Shown here: positions 8,673 through 17,182 of the stretch, one piece after another
Layout: every line of letters starts with the position of its first letter
Numbering within the stretch: position 1 is the stretch's first letter
Position numbers and translations under genes: made by a program
The notes under the pieces: generated by a model
The model's input: the letters and a program-made list of their open reading frames with translations, nothing else
Database searches by the model: none
Told to the model about the DNA's origin: nothing
From: Alcanivorax sp.
GTDB lineage: Bacteria > Pseudomonadota > Gammaproteobacteria > Pseudomonadales > Alcanivoracaceae
Assembly (NCBI GenBank): GCA_022565695.1
Contig: JAIUME010000001.1
Location: forward strand, 434,001 to 498,000
Direction: 5' to 3'
DNA length: 64,000 nucleotides

Positions 8673-10295
8673 CTATCTCGCACTCCCCACATGTCGCAAC
8701 GACACCGCCGCCAACACCGCCAGCCCCAAAATACACACCCCACTCACCGCTGCCGTCGTATTCAGCCCCTGCACAAACGCTTCCCGCGCTGCGTCCAGTG
8801 CGCCAGCGGGCAAGTCGTTGGCCACGCCGGTGGCGGCCCACAGGCTGTCGCTCAGGGCGTCCTGAGTGCTACTTATGCTGCTGCCTGTGCTGCCCGTGAC
8901 CATGCTCGCCATCTTCGTGCGATACAGCGCACTGGCCAGGCTGCCCAGCAAGGCGACGCCCAGTGCCACGCCCAGTTCCTGCACCATCTCGGACATGGCC
9001 GAGGCGGAGCCGGCGCGTTCCGGTGGTGCGGCGCCCACCACCAGATCGGTGCCCAGGGCGGCGATGGTGCCCAGCCCCAGATACACCAGTGAGAAGCCAG
9101 CCACGGCCTGGCTGACGTCGGAGGGGAACAGCCCCGGGAGCAAGGTGCCAGATGGGCTGACACCCAACCGCGCCAGCAGCAGGTAACCGCCGGTGGACAG
9201 CAGCAGTGCGCCCGCCACCACAAAGCCGGGGCGGATGCGCCGGGCGATCAGGGGCGCGGTGATGCCGGCGGCGACCATCATCAGGGCCGGTGGGCCCATC
9301 CACAGGCCGGCGGCCAGGGGCGAGAGATCGGCGACCAGCTGCAGGTATTGGGTCACCAGCAGCATGACGCCGGAGACGCCCACCAGGCCCACCAGCAACA
9401 CAATCAGGGCGGCCGTAAAGGTACGGCTGGCGAACAGCCGCATATCCAGCAGGGGGCTGGCCAGTTGCTGTTGGCGGCGCACAAACCAGAGGGTGCACAA
9501 GACCCCGGCGGCCAGCGCCAGCAGGGGCGCAACGGCCAGGCCGGCCTTGGCGAGTTCCTTGATGCCGTAGATGGCGGGCAGGATCGCAGCCAGGGACAGC
9601 ATCACGCTGAACAGGTCGAGGGGGCCGCTGTCGTCGGCGCGGTATTCCGGCAGCAGGCGCGGCGCCAGGATCAGCAGCAGCGCGATCACCGGCACCGCGG
9701 CCAGAAACGCCGCGCCCCACCAGAACCACGACAACAGTACGCCGCCCACCACCGGGCCGGCGGCCATGCCCAGGGCGAACATGGTGGCCCAGACGCCGAT
9801 GGCCATGCCGCGTTGGCGGGCGTCGGGGAACAGGTTGCTGATCAGGGCCAGGGTGGAGGGCATCAGTGTCGCGCCCGCCAGGCCGAGGGCGGCGCGGGCG
9901 GCAATCAGTGTCGAGGCGCTGGGCGCAAAGGCGGCCAGCACGGAGGCGGCGCCGAAGGCAGCGGCGCCGAGCATCAGCAAGCGCCGTCGCCCGATGCGGT
10001 CGCCCAGTGTGCCCATGGTGATCAGGAAGCCGGCGATCAGGAAGCCGTAGATGTCCATGATCCACAGGGCCTGGGTGCTGCTGGGCTGCAGGTCCGCCGC
10101 GATGGCGGGCAGGGCCAGGTACAGCAGCGTCACATCCAGCCCGAGCAGGAAGGTGGGCAGTGCCAGCACGGCCAGCCCGGCCCAGGCGCGGGCGTTGGCC
10201 AGGGCGGGCCTGTTGTGCGGCGTGGGGTGCGGTGCGTGATGCGGTATGTCGGGTGCCGTGCACAGCGGTGCATCGGACGGTGTTTGCGAGGCCAT
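8673..10295 (-). CDS. DHA2-family MFS multidrug efflux transporter
   Basis: A 540-residue inner-membrane drug:proton antiporter of the 14-helix DHA2 group (QacA/SmvA/LfrA type). After a Pro/His-rich N-terminal tail, helix 1 starts near residue 38 (WAGLAVLALPTFLLGLD, with the conserved D of motif D1). Motif A GTLGDRIGRRR lies between helices 2 and 3, and motif C (MAAGPVVGGVLL) is in helix 5. Likely substrates are cationic biocides or dyes, inferred only from the subfamily. ATG 10295 has GGAG five bases upstream. The divergent MmyB-type regulator next door is the probable controller. Confidence 0.9.
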   Translation of the reverse strand: MASQTPSDAPLCTAPDIPHHAPHPTPHNRPALANARAWAGLAVLALPTFLLGLDVTLLYLALPAIAADLQPSSTQALWIMDIYGFLIAGFLITMGTLGDRIGRRRLLMLGAAAFGAASVLAAFAPSASTLIAARAALGLAGATLMPSTLALISNLFPDARQRGMAIGVWATMFALGMAAGPVVGGVLLSWFWWGAAFLAAVPVIALLLILAPRLLPEYRADDSGPLDLFSVMLSLAAILPAIYGIKELAKAGLAVAPLLALAAGVLCTLWFVRRQQQLASPLLDMRLFASRTFTAALIVLLVGLVGVSGVMLLVTQYLQLVADLSPLAAGLWMGPPALMMVAAGITAPLIARRIRPGFVVAGALLLSTGGYLLLARLGVSPSGTLLPGLFPSDVSQAVAGFSLVYLGLGTIAALGTDLVVGAAPPERAGSASAMSEMVQELGVALGVALLGSLASALYRTKMASMVTGSTGSSISSTQDALSDSLWAATGVANDLPAGALDAAREAFVQGLNTTAAVSGVCILGLAVLAAVSLRHVGSAR

Positions 10296-10363
10296 GTCAT
10301 CTCCATGGTGCGCTGTCTGGTGTCAGCGGTGAAAGACAATGGCCGCATTCTGTGTTTGAATTT

Positions 10364-10406
10364 ATAGGGTTACAATATAGCCAGTTATCCTATTACTGCT
10401 GGTAAC
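10364..10406. promoter_or_regulatory. Candidate operator between efflux pump and its regulator
   Basis: The 137-bp divergent intergenic region has two overlapping imperfect inverted repeats: ATAGG (10364) with CCTAT (10389-10393), and GTTAC (10369) with GTAAC (10402-10406). This AT-rich patch stands out from its surroundings and is the most likely binding site for the 10433 regulator. No clear sigma-70 pair is seen. Confidence 0.35.
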
Positions 10407-10432
10407 ACGCTTGATCGAATGAAGAGGCTCCC

Positions 10433-11230
10433 ATGGCAGAGCGCACCCTGGCCCGCACGCGCAGCGAGCTGACGGATTTCCTGCTGCACCACCGCCACAA
10501 GCTGACGCCTGCGGACGTCGGCCTGCCGGTGACGGGGCGCCGTCGCACGCCGGGGTTGCGCCGGGAGGAGGTGGCGACCCTCGCCGGGGTCGGGCTGACC
10601 TGGTACACCTGGTTCGAACAGGGGCGCGACATCAGCGTGTCGGAGGGCTTCTTGCTCAATGTGTCCCGGGCGCTGAAGCTGGATGATGCCGAGTGCTGCC
10701 ATCTGTTCCTGCTGGCGCATCAGCGGCCGCCGCCGTCGGAGGGCTATCAGTTCCAGGGCATTCCGCCCCGGGTGCAGTGCCTGATGGATGATCTGGTGGC
10801 GCGCCCGGCCTATGTGATCAACATGCGTTGGGATGTGGTCGCCTGGAATGCGGCAGCGGATGCGTTGTTTGGTTTTGCAGGGCGGGATCGCGAAGGCCGG
10901 AACCTGCTGAGGATGTTGTTTGCCGACCCGGATCTGCGCCGCCGTTTACCGGCCTGGCACACGGAGGCGCCGAAGATGCTGACCCAGTTCCGGTGCGATC
11001 TGGCCATGGCTCCGGACGACCCTGCCCTGCTCGGCCTGATCGATGAACTGAAAGCGGTGTCGCCGGATTTCCGGCGCTGGTGGGAGACGCCGGCCATGGG
11101 CATATATATGCAGGGTGTCGGCACGATGCTGGATGATGAAGGCCGCACGCTGCACTTCGAGCATCAGGTGCTGACGGTGGATGAGCATCGGCATTTGTGG
11201 ATGCTGGTGTATTTTGCGCAGGCGGCTTGA
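10433..11230 (+). CDS. MmyB-like HTH regulator with ligand-binding domain
   Basis: A 265-residue regulator with an N-terminal XRE-type helix-turn-helix (TPGLRREEVATLAGVGLTWY and WFEQGRDISVS, residues ~35-75) and a C-terminal MmyB-type PAS-like ligand-binding domain (RPAYVINMRWDVVAWNAAADALFGF, residues ~120-145 onward). The RTPGLRREEVA signature is typical of this family. ATG 10433 has GAGG six bases upstream. It is divergent from the DHA2 efflux gene, a common pairing in which the regulator controls the transporter. The ligand is unknown; fatty-acid-like molecules have been proposed for MmyB domains. Confidence 0.88.
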   Translation: MAERTLARTRSELTDFLLHHRHKLTPADVGLPVTGRRRTPGLRREEVATLAGVGLTWYTWFEQGRDISVSEGFLLNVSRALKLDDAECCHLFLLAHQRPPPSEGYQFQGIPPRVQCLMDDLVARPAYVINMRWDVVAWNAAADALFGFAGRDREGRNLLRMLFADPDLRRRLPAWHTEAPKMLTQFRCDLAMAPDDPALLGLIDELKAVSPDFRRWWETPAMGIYMQGVGTMLDDEGRTLHFEHQVLTVDEHRHLWMLVYFAQAA

Positions 11231-11233
11231 GGC

Positions 11234-11617
11234 TTACTTTTCTTCTCCGCCGGCCTGGGCCCAGCCGGCTTGCACCGGCACGCAGGTCCCGGATTGCTGC
11301 ATCCGTAACACCACGTCGTGGGTCTCCCCTTCCCGTACTGTCTTGCGTGCGCCGTTTTCCCGGGGCACCGGCAATATCAATTCGTCGCCGCGCTGCATGA
11401 GCGCCGGGTTGTCGATATGCGTCAACCGCGTAGCGATGTAGTGATCGCCTACTTCCACCACTTCCACCTGGCCCGCCACCGGTTCCCCGTAAGTGCAGGG
11501 CCCGCCCACTTTGCCGCCGGCGTGACAGGCGCTCAGCAGTAATGCCATCAGGCAGGTCGCGGTCAGGCGGATAGTGGCCAGGCAATCAGGGGCGGTGCGC
11601 AGCGGTGTGGATGTCAT
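11234..11617 (-). CDS. Small hypothetical lipoprotein
   Basis: A 127-residue protein with a hydrophobic signal and lipobox LLLSAC near residues 27-32, so it is probably lipidated and exported. The mature part is polar and strand-rich (GQVEVVEVGDHYIATRLTHI) with two more Cys that could form a disulfide. No family recognised. It converges with the MmyB regulator with only three bases between stops, and ATG 11617 has no strong ribosome site. Confidence 0.6.
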   Translation of the reverse strand: MTSTPLRTAPDCLATIRLTATCLMALLLSACHAGGKVGGPCTYGEPVAGQVEVVEVGDHYIATRLTHIDNPALMQRGDELILPVPRENGARKTVREGETHDVVLRMQQSGTCVPVQAGWAQAGGEEK

Positions 11618-11764
11618 GGTGGCGTGCTCTTGTTCCGGGCTCGTCCAAGAAGCCTATACCCTGCCGAAGGGCGTCGTCACCTGTTGCTGTCAGGCTTGTC
11701 GCAACGTCGAGAGTGTGGAATAACGTCTATAGCAGCGCCGCTGCCTACAAGGGGGAAGATAATA

Positions 11765-12418
11765 ATGACAAATGACACGCAGGCGTCCTCGGCGGATGCC
11801 ATCACTAAAATCCAGACTTTTGTGCTTGAGCAGATCAAGGCCGGCACGGACAAGCCCGCCATCGCAACAGGTCTTGAAGAAATGGGCGTTGAACGAAATG
11901 AGGCCATGGAGATCGTGACCCATTTATACGATGACATCATGCGGGCCGCAAAGGCTGAGGCATTTTCTTCGGATGTCATGCCGGTTGCGATGCTGGCTGC
12001 GGTGTTCGCTGCGGTACTTGGCGGCGCGATCTGGGGAGCGCTCGTTATCTATACGGGCTACGAAGTGGGTTACGTGGCCTGGGGCCTCGGGTTTATGTCC
12101 GGTGGCCTGGTGGTGCTTGCTGCCCAGGGCAGGAAGGGGCGGCCGCTGCAAATTTTGGCGGTGGCATCGAGCCTGGCGGGTATCGCCATTGGCAAGTACG
12201 TCGGTTTCCACGATGCGTTGCAGACGTATGCGCTGTCGGAATTCGGCCCGGAGGTGGCCGCGAACTTTACGCTGCTTTCCGGTGAGGTGGCCCTGCTGTT
12301 CGCCGAGAATATCGGCGCCATGCTGGGCGGGTTCGATATTCTCTGGGTGCTGCTTGCGGTCATCACGGCCTGGCATATGCCCAAGGGGATGGGGATAGCG
12401 CCACCGAGACATCCATAG
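11765..12418 (+). CDS. Hypothetical membrane protein
   Basis: A 217-residue protein: a soluble helical N-terminal part (ITKIQTFVLEQIKAGTDKPAIATGLEEMGVERNEAMEIV, residues ~12-50), then hydrophobic segments near residues 72-92, 98-115, 125-143 and 190-208. The N-terminal part looks like a small helical module with spaced hydrophobic residues; I cannot name its family. ATG 11765 is preceded by a strong GGGGGAAG. It is followed 19 bp later by a small coiled-coil-like gene on the same strand, so the two may be co-transcribed. Confidence 0.7.
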   Translation: MTNDTQASSADAITKIQTFVLEQIKAGTDKPAIATGLEEMGVERNEAMEIVTHLYDDIMRAAKAEAFSSDVMPVAMLAAVFAAVLGGAIWGALVIYTGYEVGYVAWGLGFMSGGLVVLAAQGRKGRPLQILAVASSLAGIAIGKYVGFHDALQTYALSEFGPEVAANFTLLSGEVALLFAENIGAMLGGFDILWVLLAVITAWHMPKGMGIAPPRHP

Positions 12419-12437
12419 TGCCGCAAAGGGAAATGCC

Positions 12438-12683
12438 ATGAGCAAGTGCGGGAAGTACTGGAACAAGGTGCAATTGCTGGACGACGAGATCGCCGGCATT
12501 CTGCTCAAGATCGCTGACCTCGATAGACACCTGCAGTCGCCGGTGCCGAACCCGGCGCTGGAAAAACAGCGGCAGGCGCTGCAGGCCAAACTGCCGGAAC
12601 TGGGGAAGAAGCGTCACGCGGCAGAAGTGGCGGCCTCTGAGTGTGAATTCCGTGAGGATCAGAAAAAAACTTCGATGGAGTGA
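12438..12683 (+). CDS. Small hypothetical helical protein
   Basis: An 81-residue, mostly charged helical protein with heptad-like spacing (LLDDEIAGILLKIADLDRHL, then QRQALQAKLPELGKKRHAAE), suggesting a short coiled coil. It has two Cys and no signal or membrane segment. AAGGGA precedes ATG 12438. It lies 19 bp after the membrane-protein gene and just before a perfect hairpin, which suggests it ends that small operon. Function unknown. Confidence 0.55.
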   Translation: MSKCGKYWNKVQLLDDEIAGILLKIADLDRHLQSPVPNPALEKQRQALQAKLPELGKKRHAAEVAASECEFREDQKKTSME

Positions 12684-12690
12684 TCTGCTC

Positions 12691-12722
12691 GCAGCATGAC
12701 AGCTTGCGGCCTGTCATGCTGC
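12691..12722. repeat. Perfect 12-bp hairpin
   Basis: GCAGCATGACAG (12691-12702) and CTGTCATGCTGC (12711-12722) are exact reverse complements around an 8-base loop. It starts 8 bases after the stop of the small helical-protein gene. No U-run follows, so it is either a weak terminator or an operator for the downstream DUF3800 gene. Confidence 0.7.
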
Positions 12723-12773
12723 GTAGCCAGATTGCAGCAACGTCTATTGCGCGTGCTAACAAGGAGGTCATGG

Positions 12774-13646
12774 ATGAGCATGCCGGATAATCAGCAGCTC
12801 CCGCTGTTTGAGGATGAAGGAAGGGAGTATCCGCCAAGTAGCGGCGAAAGAGGTATCGTTGGTCCGGAGAGTTCGTTTGGCAAATACATAGTCTATGTGG
12901 ATGAAAGTGGCGACCATAGCCTGAAAACTATCGACGCAAACTATCCGGTGTTTGTTCTCGCCTTTTGTATCTTCCATAAACGGCATTACAGCGAGAAAGT
13001 TGTCCCAGCACTTGAGAAGTTCAAGTTCAACCATTTCGGACATGATCAGATTGTATTGCATGAGCACGAGATACGAAAAGAGCGTGGAGCATTCAATATA
13101 TTTCGCAGCCGAGATGAACAACTTAATTTCATGGCAGAGCTGACAACTATCATTGAACGAAGCAACTTCATCCTGGTTAGCTGCGTGATAGACAAGCGCG
13201 ATCTTTCAGAAAAAACAGGTACAGCGGAGAATCCCTATCATATTGCTTTGGGATTCTGTCTGGAAACGCTATATGAGTTTCTTGAGGAGAAGGGTCAGCA
13301 TCAGAAGCGTACACATGTTGTCGTGGAGCGCAGGGGCAATAAGGAAGACAATGAGCTTGAGCTGGAGTTTCGTAGATTCTGCGATGGAAGCAACAAGTTC
13401 TCCGCGATCCTGCCCTTTGAGGTGCTGTTTTCTGACAAGAGGGCGATGTCATCAGGCCTGCAGCTGGCAGACCTGGTTGCTCGCCCTATAGGGCTGCATG
13501 TGCTCAGGCCGGACCAGGGCAATCGTGCTTTCGATGTGTTGAGGCGAAAATTCTATTGCGATGGCGGGCGAGAGAATGTCGGGCAGGGCTATGAGAATAT
13601 GGGCCTGAAGATTTACCCTCGGCCAGAAAGCGAAAAGCCCCGATGA
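12774..13646 (+). CDS. DUF3800 domain protein
   Basis: A 290-residue protein with the DUF3800 hallmarks: YVDESGDHS near residues 42-50, conserved acidic residues in the middle (VVERRGNKEDNELE), and the C-terminal LQLADLVA helix. DUF3800 is predicted to have an RNase H-like fold with acidic active-site residues; its role is unsettled, though members occur in mobile and defence regions. I start at ATG 12774, six bases after a perfect AAGGAGG. Base composition is more AT-rich than in the neighbours, a hint of transfer. It stands alone after the perfect hairpin and has no obvious partner. Confidence 0.82.
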   Translation: MSMPDNQQLPLFEDEGREYPPSSGERGIVGPESSFGKYIVYVDESGDHSLKTIDANYPVFVLAFCIFHKRHYSEKVVPALEKFKFNHFGHDQIVLHEHEIRKERGAFNIFRSRDEQLNFMAELTTIIERSNFILVSCVIDKRDLSEKTGTAENPYHIALGFCLETLYEFLEEKGQHQKRTHVVVERRGNKEDNELELEFRRFCDGSNKFSAILPFEVLFSDKRAMSSGLQLADLVARPIGLHVLRPDQGNRAFDVLRRKFYCDGGRENVGQGYENMGLKIYPRPESEKPR

Positions 13647-13739
13647 CACTCACCGAGGCTGTAACGCCGACTGGGCACCCCCAATCCACTTGCCGGGAAT
13701 TGTAGCGAAGTTTGCGATATCGGCGCAAGACACCATCAA

Positions 13740-14735
13740 TTACTGTCGCAATACTGCCTCCGCCAACGCTTCAGTTGACAAGGGCGCGCTCCCCTCCGCC
13801 TTGTTGCTCAAGGTCACATAGGCTTTCTGCCCTCGCCCCACCGTGCCGGCGATCACTTTCGCCAGTGCGTGGCGCGTGGGCAAATCGGGGTCCACCAGTT
13901 TATTGAACGGGGAATACTTGTCCCGCGCCTGTTCATAACCAAAGGCGCCATGGATCGGATTGACGTTCCAGCGGCATACCAGTGGCCCCGGCCACAGGGC
14001 GCGCAGGATGGGCAGTTGTTCGTCGATGGGCGGCATCTTGGGGTGCAGGCCCAGGCAATAGGTGGCGCCGGTGTCTTTCAGTGCGGCGGTAAAATCCGGT
14101 GTCAGCCATTCCGGGTCGCGCACTTCCACGGCCACCACCGCATCCGGTGCCTGCGCCTTCAGATCAGGCAGTGCGCGCAGCAGGCGATGCAGGGCCTCGA
14201 TCAGTCCCGGCATTTCGCCCAGGGCGTGGCGCGGGAGTGGGCTGATCTGGAAAACCAGCGCGCCGAGTCTGGGGCCGAGCCCGGCGAGGGCTGGCGCGAC
14301 GAAGGTCTCCACGGCGGTGGTCGCATCCAGAAACAGCGGATTGGGTTCTTGCCCCTTGCCCCCGGCCCCGCGCACCAGCGCATCGGTCACCTGCGCGGGC
14401 GCCTTGATCACAAAACGGAAATCCTCCGGTACCTGCGCCGCGTGTGCAGCGTACTGCGCCAGCGTCAACGGCGTGTAGAAACCACGATCCACGCCCACGG
14501 TACGAAACAGCGGATGCTGCGCGTAGGCAGGCAACCCATCGCGGGACAGCTGCGCCTCGGTGTAAATCTTGTCCCACACCAGCGCTGCCCAGCCGGGGTA
14601 ATGCCAGGACGAAGTGCCCAGATACAGCCCGTTCGGCAACTGCTCAGCAAGCGCCTGCAGTCCTGCCGCATGCGCTGCCGGGCGTACCGCAGAGCCAGCG
14701 GAATCGGGTGTGTCGGGGAACAGGGAGGGCTGCAT
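13740..14735 (-). CDS. DUF72 (YecE-like) family protein
   Basis: A 331-residue TIM-barrel-like protein of the DUF72/YecE family. Family blocks are GTSSWHYPGW near residues 40-49, DRGFYTPLT near 83-91, FRFVIKAP near 106-113 and AVEVRDPEWL. The biochemical role is not established. ATG 14735 is used; the gene is followed on the same strand by nothing obvious and preceded, 6 bases away, by the fitB toxin gene, so it may be read from the fitAB promoter. It converges with the DUF3800 gene across 93 bp, in which I see nothing. Confidence 0.9.
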   Translation of the reverse strand: MQPSLFPDTPDSAGSAVRPAAHAAGLQALAEQLPNGLYLGTSSWHYPGWAALVWDKIYTEAQLSRDGLPAYAQHPLFRTVGVDRGFYTPLTLAQYAAHAAQVPEDFRFVIKAPAQVTDALVRGAGGKGQEPNPLFLDATTAVETFVAPALAGLGPRLGALVFQISPLPRHALGEMPGLIEALHRLLRALPDLKAQAPDAVVAVEVRDPEWLTPDFTAALKDTGATYCLGLHPKMPPIDEQLPILRALWPGPLVCRWNVNPIHGAFGYEQARDKYSPFNKLVDPDLPTRHALAKVIAGTVGRGQKAYVTLSNKAEGSAPLSTEALAEAVLRQ

Positions 14736-14741
14736 CGGGGT

Positions 14742-15161
14742 TTATGCCTCCCAGGGATTGATGACCTCGATCCCGCATCCCGCAAAATCCTTCACATTGC
14801 GTGTCGCCAGCGCCGCGCCGCGCGAGGCGGCGATGGCCGCAATCATGGCATCGAACTGGGAGATGGGGTTGCCGTCGCGGCGTCGTGATGCAGCGATGTG
14901 GGCATAAGCTTCTGCGGCGGTGTGATCGAAAGGCAGCAAACGGGTGTTGAAGTGAGTGGCCAGAATCTGACGCACTGTGTCTTCCAATGCGCGCTTGCGC
15001 TCGCCTTCCGGCAGTATGGCGACGCCATAGAGCAGTTCGCCCTGAGTCACGGTGGTGGTAAACAGTGCGCTCTGTGGCTGCCGGTCTGTCCAGGTTGTGA
15101 CGCCAGTGTCGGGCAACGGGCGCATCAGTTCTGACAGCACATTGGTGTCCAGAATGATCAT
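14742..15161 (-). CDS. fitB: PIN-domain toxin, FitB/VapC type
   Basis: A 139-residue PIN-domain ribonuclease, the toxin of a type II pair. The first catalytic Asp lies in MIILDTNVLSE (D5), Glu in QGELLYGV near residue 42, and the later acidic cluster in SQFDAMIAAIA near residue 104, followed by LATRNVKDF, the usual metal-site segment. The start overlaps the antitoxin stop by four bases (ATGA), so translation is coupled. FitB of Neisseria is the closest family I recognise; the cleaved RNA is not predictable. Confidence 0.92.
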   Translation of the reverse strand: MIILDTNVLSELMRPLPDTGVTTWTDRQPQSALFTTTVTQGELLYGVAILPEGERKRALEDTVRQILATHFNTRLLPFDHTAAEAYAHIAASRRRDGNPISQFDAMIAAIAASRGAALATRNVKDFAGCGIEVINPWEA

Positions 15162-15406
15162 GATTCCAGATCCACCGGATCACGGATCGGTTCGCGCGGC
15201 GGTATCGCCAGTTCCACGCCGCCCAGGGGGGCCAGGCGGGCCCGAATGGCGGCAGCGAGGGGCAGCGTGTCACCCGCTTCTTTGGAAAGCGCCGTGCGCA
15301 GAATGTCCCGGGCTTCATCCTCCATGGAGCGCCCGTGCTCAGCGGCGCGGACGCGAAGCCGTGCCTTGAGTTGGTCATCCAGATTGCGGATGGTCATGGT
15401 GGCCAT
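15158..15406 (-). CDS. fitA: Ribbon-helix-helix antitoxin, FitA type
   Basis: An 82-residue antitoxin. The N-terminal ~45 residues are an Arc/MetJ-like ribbon-helix-helix: strand MTIRNLDDQLKARL, then RAAEHGRSMEDEARDIL. The C-terminal tail should occupy the PIN toxin active site, as in FitAB. ATG 15406 has AGGAGA nine bases upstream. It is the first gene of the pair and probably autorepresses through the direct repeats in its promoter. Confidence 0.92.
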   Translation of the reverse strand: MATMTIRNLDDQLKARLRVRAAEHGRSMEDEARDILRTALSKEAGDTLPLAAAIRARLAPLGGVELAIPPREPIRDPVDLES

Positions 15407-15436
15407 GGTGCTGCTCTCCTGCGGATTTGCGGACCT

Positions 15437-15480
15437 TTAGTCATTGAAGGCATATTAGTCATTGACTGCACACAGAGCAA
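15437..15480 (-). promoter_or_regulatory. fitAB promoter with two direct operator repeats
   Basis: On the minus strand, -35 TTGCTC (15480-15475), a 17-base spacer and -10 TAATAT (15457-15452) form a good sigma-70 promoter. TTAGTCATTGA occurs twice, at 15437-15447 and 15455-15465, 18 bp apart, overlapping the -10 and the likely start site. That is the expected arrangement for FitA autorepression. Confidence 0.7.
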
Positions 15481-15549
15481 GCATCGGTCCACAAGTCGCG
15501 GGCGGCACGCAAATGATCTAGATTCCAGAATGATTCATTGCAAACGGAT

Positions 15550-17157
15550 ATGCCTATGCTCCGCCCGCTATGCACCACCGGCCTTACCGTGGCCACGCTG
15601 TTCTTCGCGTTCTCCCTTACTCCCAGCCTGGTGCCCCGCCCTTTCGTGGCGCAGGGCCTGATTTCCGGATTGTCGTTTACGGCGGGCTATGCGCTGGGCG
15701 TGTGGGCCTTGTGGCTGTGGGGCTGGCTGGGTATTCCGCAGTTGCGTGGGAGGGTGGCGCTCTGGCTCCGGGTGGCTACGGCCGTGCTTTGTGTGCTGGT
15801 GGCGATGGTGTTTCTGTGGCGGGCCGCCGGGTGGCAGAACGATCTGCGCGGGTTGATGGGCATGCCCGAGGATGCCGGGGTACGGCCCTTCGGGATTGGT
15901 GTTATCACGGTGCTGTTGTTTGTCGGGGTGCTGTGTGTGGCGCGGTTGTTCCGGCTGGTGTTCGGGCTGATTGCGAAGCAGCTGCGGCGGGTGATTCCGC
16001 CGCGTATTGCCCATGGTGTGGGGCTGGTGCTGGCGTTCATGTTGTTCTGGTCGGTGGGTAACGGGGTGCTGTTTTCCATGGCGTTGCGTGGGGCGGATGC
16101 CAGTTATCACAACTGGCATATCACCGTGCAGCCGGAGCAGTCGCCGCCGTCTGATCCGCTGCGCACGGGCAGTGAGGCGTCGCTGATCAGTTGGGAAGAC
16201 TTGGGCCAGCGTGGCCGGGACTATATTTCAAGTACGCCGTCTGGTGACGGGCTGGCGCAGGAGCCGATCCGGGTCTATGTGGGCCTGGGCGCGGCGGAAA
16301 CGCCGGAGGAGCGGGCCGCACTGGCGGTGCAGGAAATGCAGCGTGTCGGTGCGTTTGAACGCTCTACTCTGCTGCTGGTCACGCCCACCGGCACCGGCTG
16401 GGTGGACCCGGTGGCGCAGCTGTCAGCGGAGTATCTGTTGCGCGGTGATGTGGCCTCGGTGACGGCGCAGTATTCCTATCTGCCCAGTTTTCTGGCGCTG
16501 CTGGTGGAGAGTGAATACGGCAAGCAGTCAGCGCAAGCGCTGTTTCAGGCGGTGTATGGGTATTGGCGCACGCTGCCCCGGGATGAGCGGCCGGACCTGT
16601 ATCTGTATGGCCTGAGCCTGGGTGCGCTGAACAGCAGCCGGGCGTTTGATGCCCATGACATCATTGGCGATCCGTTCCATGGCGCCCTGTGGAGTGGCCC
16701 GCCGTTCCGGAGTGAAGTGTGGCGGGATCTCACTGCGCAGCGGCGGTCCAGTTCGCCGGTGTGGTTGCCGCGTTTTCGGGATGGCTCGGTGATCCGTTTC
16801 ATGAATCAGGACGGTGGGCTGGAGCGTGGTGATGCGGAATGGGGGCCATACCGTATTGCGTATCTGCAATATGCCAGTGATCCGGTGACGTTTTTCAGCC
16901 CGGACATTTTCTGGCGCAGCCCGGAATGGTTACAGGACCCGCGTGGCCCGGATGTGTCACCGGCGTTGCGCTGGTTCCCGATTGTCACCGGCCTGCAATT
17001 GCTGGCGGATATCTGGGCCGGTGATGCGCCGCGTGGCTACGGGCATGAATATTCCATGGCGGATTACATTACGGCCTGGCATGCCTTGATGGCGCCGGAA
17101 GGGTGGGATGAGGAAAGTCTGGCGCGGTTGCGGGACACGCTGGAAGCAACGCGGTAA
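15550..17157 (+). CDS. Membrane-anchored alpha/beta-hydrolase (Abhydrolase_9 type)
   Basis: A 535-residue protein with four or five N-terminal membrane helices (residues ~10-195) and a C-terminal alpha/beta-hydrolase domain. The nucleophile elbow is GLSLG in LYLYGLSLGALNSSR, near residue 360, preceded by a TPTGTGW block. The pairing of an N-terminal membrane region with this hydrolase matches the Abhydrolase_9 family; substrate unknown. I use ATG 15550; ATG 15556 and TTG 15538 are also possible and none has a good ribosome site. It diverges from fitA across ~140 bp. Confidence 0.85.
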   Translation: MPMLRPLCTTGLTVATLFFAFSLTPSLVPRPFVAQGLISGLSFTAGYALGVWALWLWGWLGIPQLRGRVALWLRVATAVLCVLVAMVFLWRAAGWQNDLRGLMGMPEDAGVRPFGIGVITVLLFVGVLCVARLFRLVFGLIAKQLRRVIPPRIAHGVGLVLAFMLFWSVGNGVLFSMALRGADASYHNWHITVQPEQSPPSDPLRTGSEASLISWEDLGQRGRDYISSTPSGDGLAQEPIRVYVGLGAAETPEERAALAVQEMQRVGAFERSTLLLVTPTGTGWVDPVAQLSAEYLLRGDVASVTAQYSYLPSFLALLVESEYGKQSAQALFQAVYGYWRTLPRDERPDLYLYGLSLGALNSSRAFDAHDIIGDPFHGALWSGPPFRSEVWRDLTAQRRSSSPVWLPRFRDGSVIRFMNQDGGLERGDAEWGPYRIAYLQYASDPVTFFSPDIFWRSPEWLQDPRGPDVSPALRWFPIVTGLQLLADIWAGDAPRGYGHEYSMADYITAWHALMAPEGWDEESLARLRDTLEATR

Positions 17158-17182
17158 ACGGGCTGGGCAAAAAAACAGATAT

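Noticed and set aside
8869-10367. Long open frames on both strands across the efflux gene
   Set aside because: They are Arg/Pro- or Gln/Gly-rich alternative frames of the MFS gene, which has clear transporter motifs.
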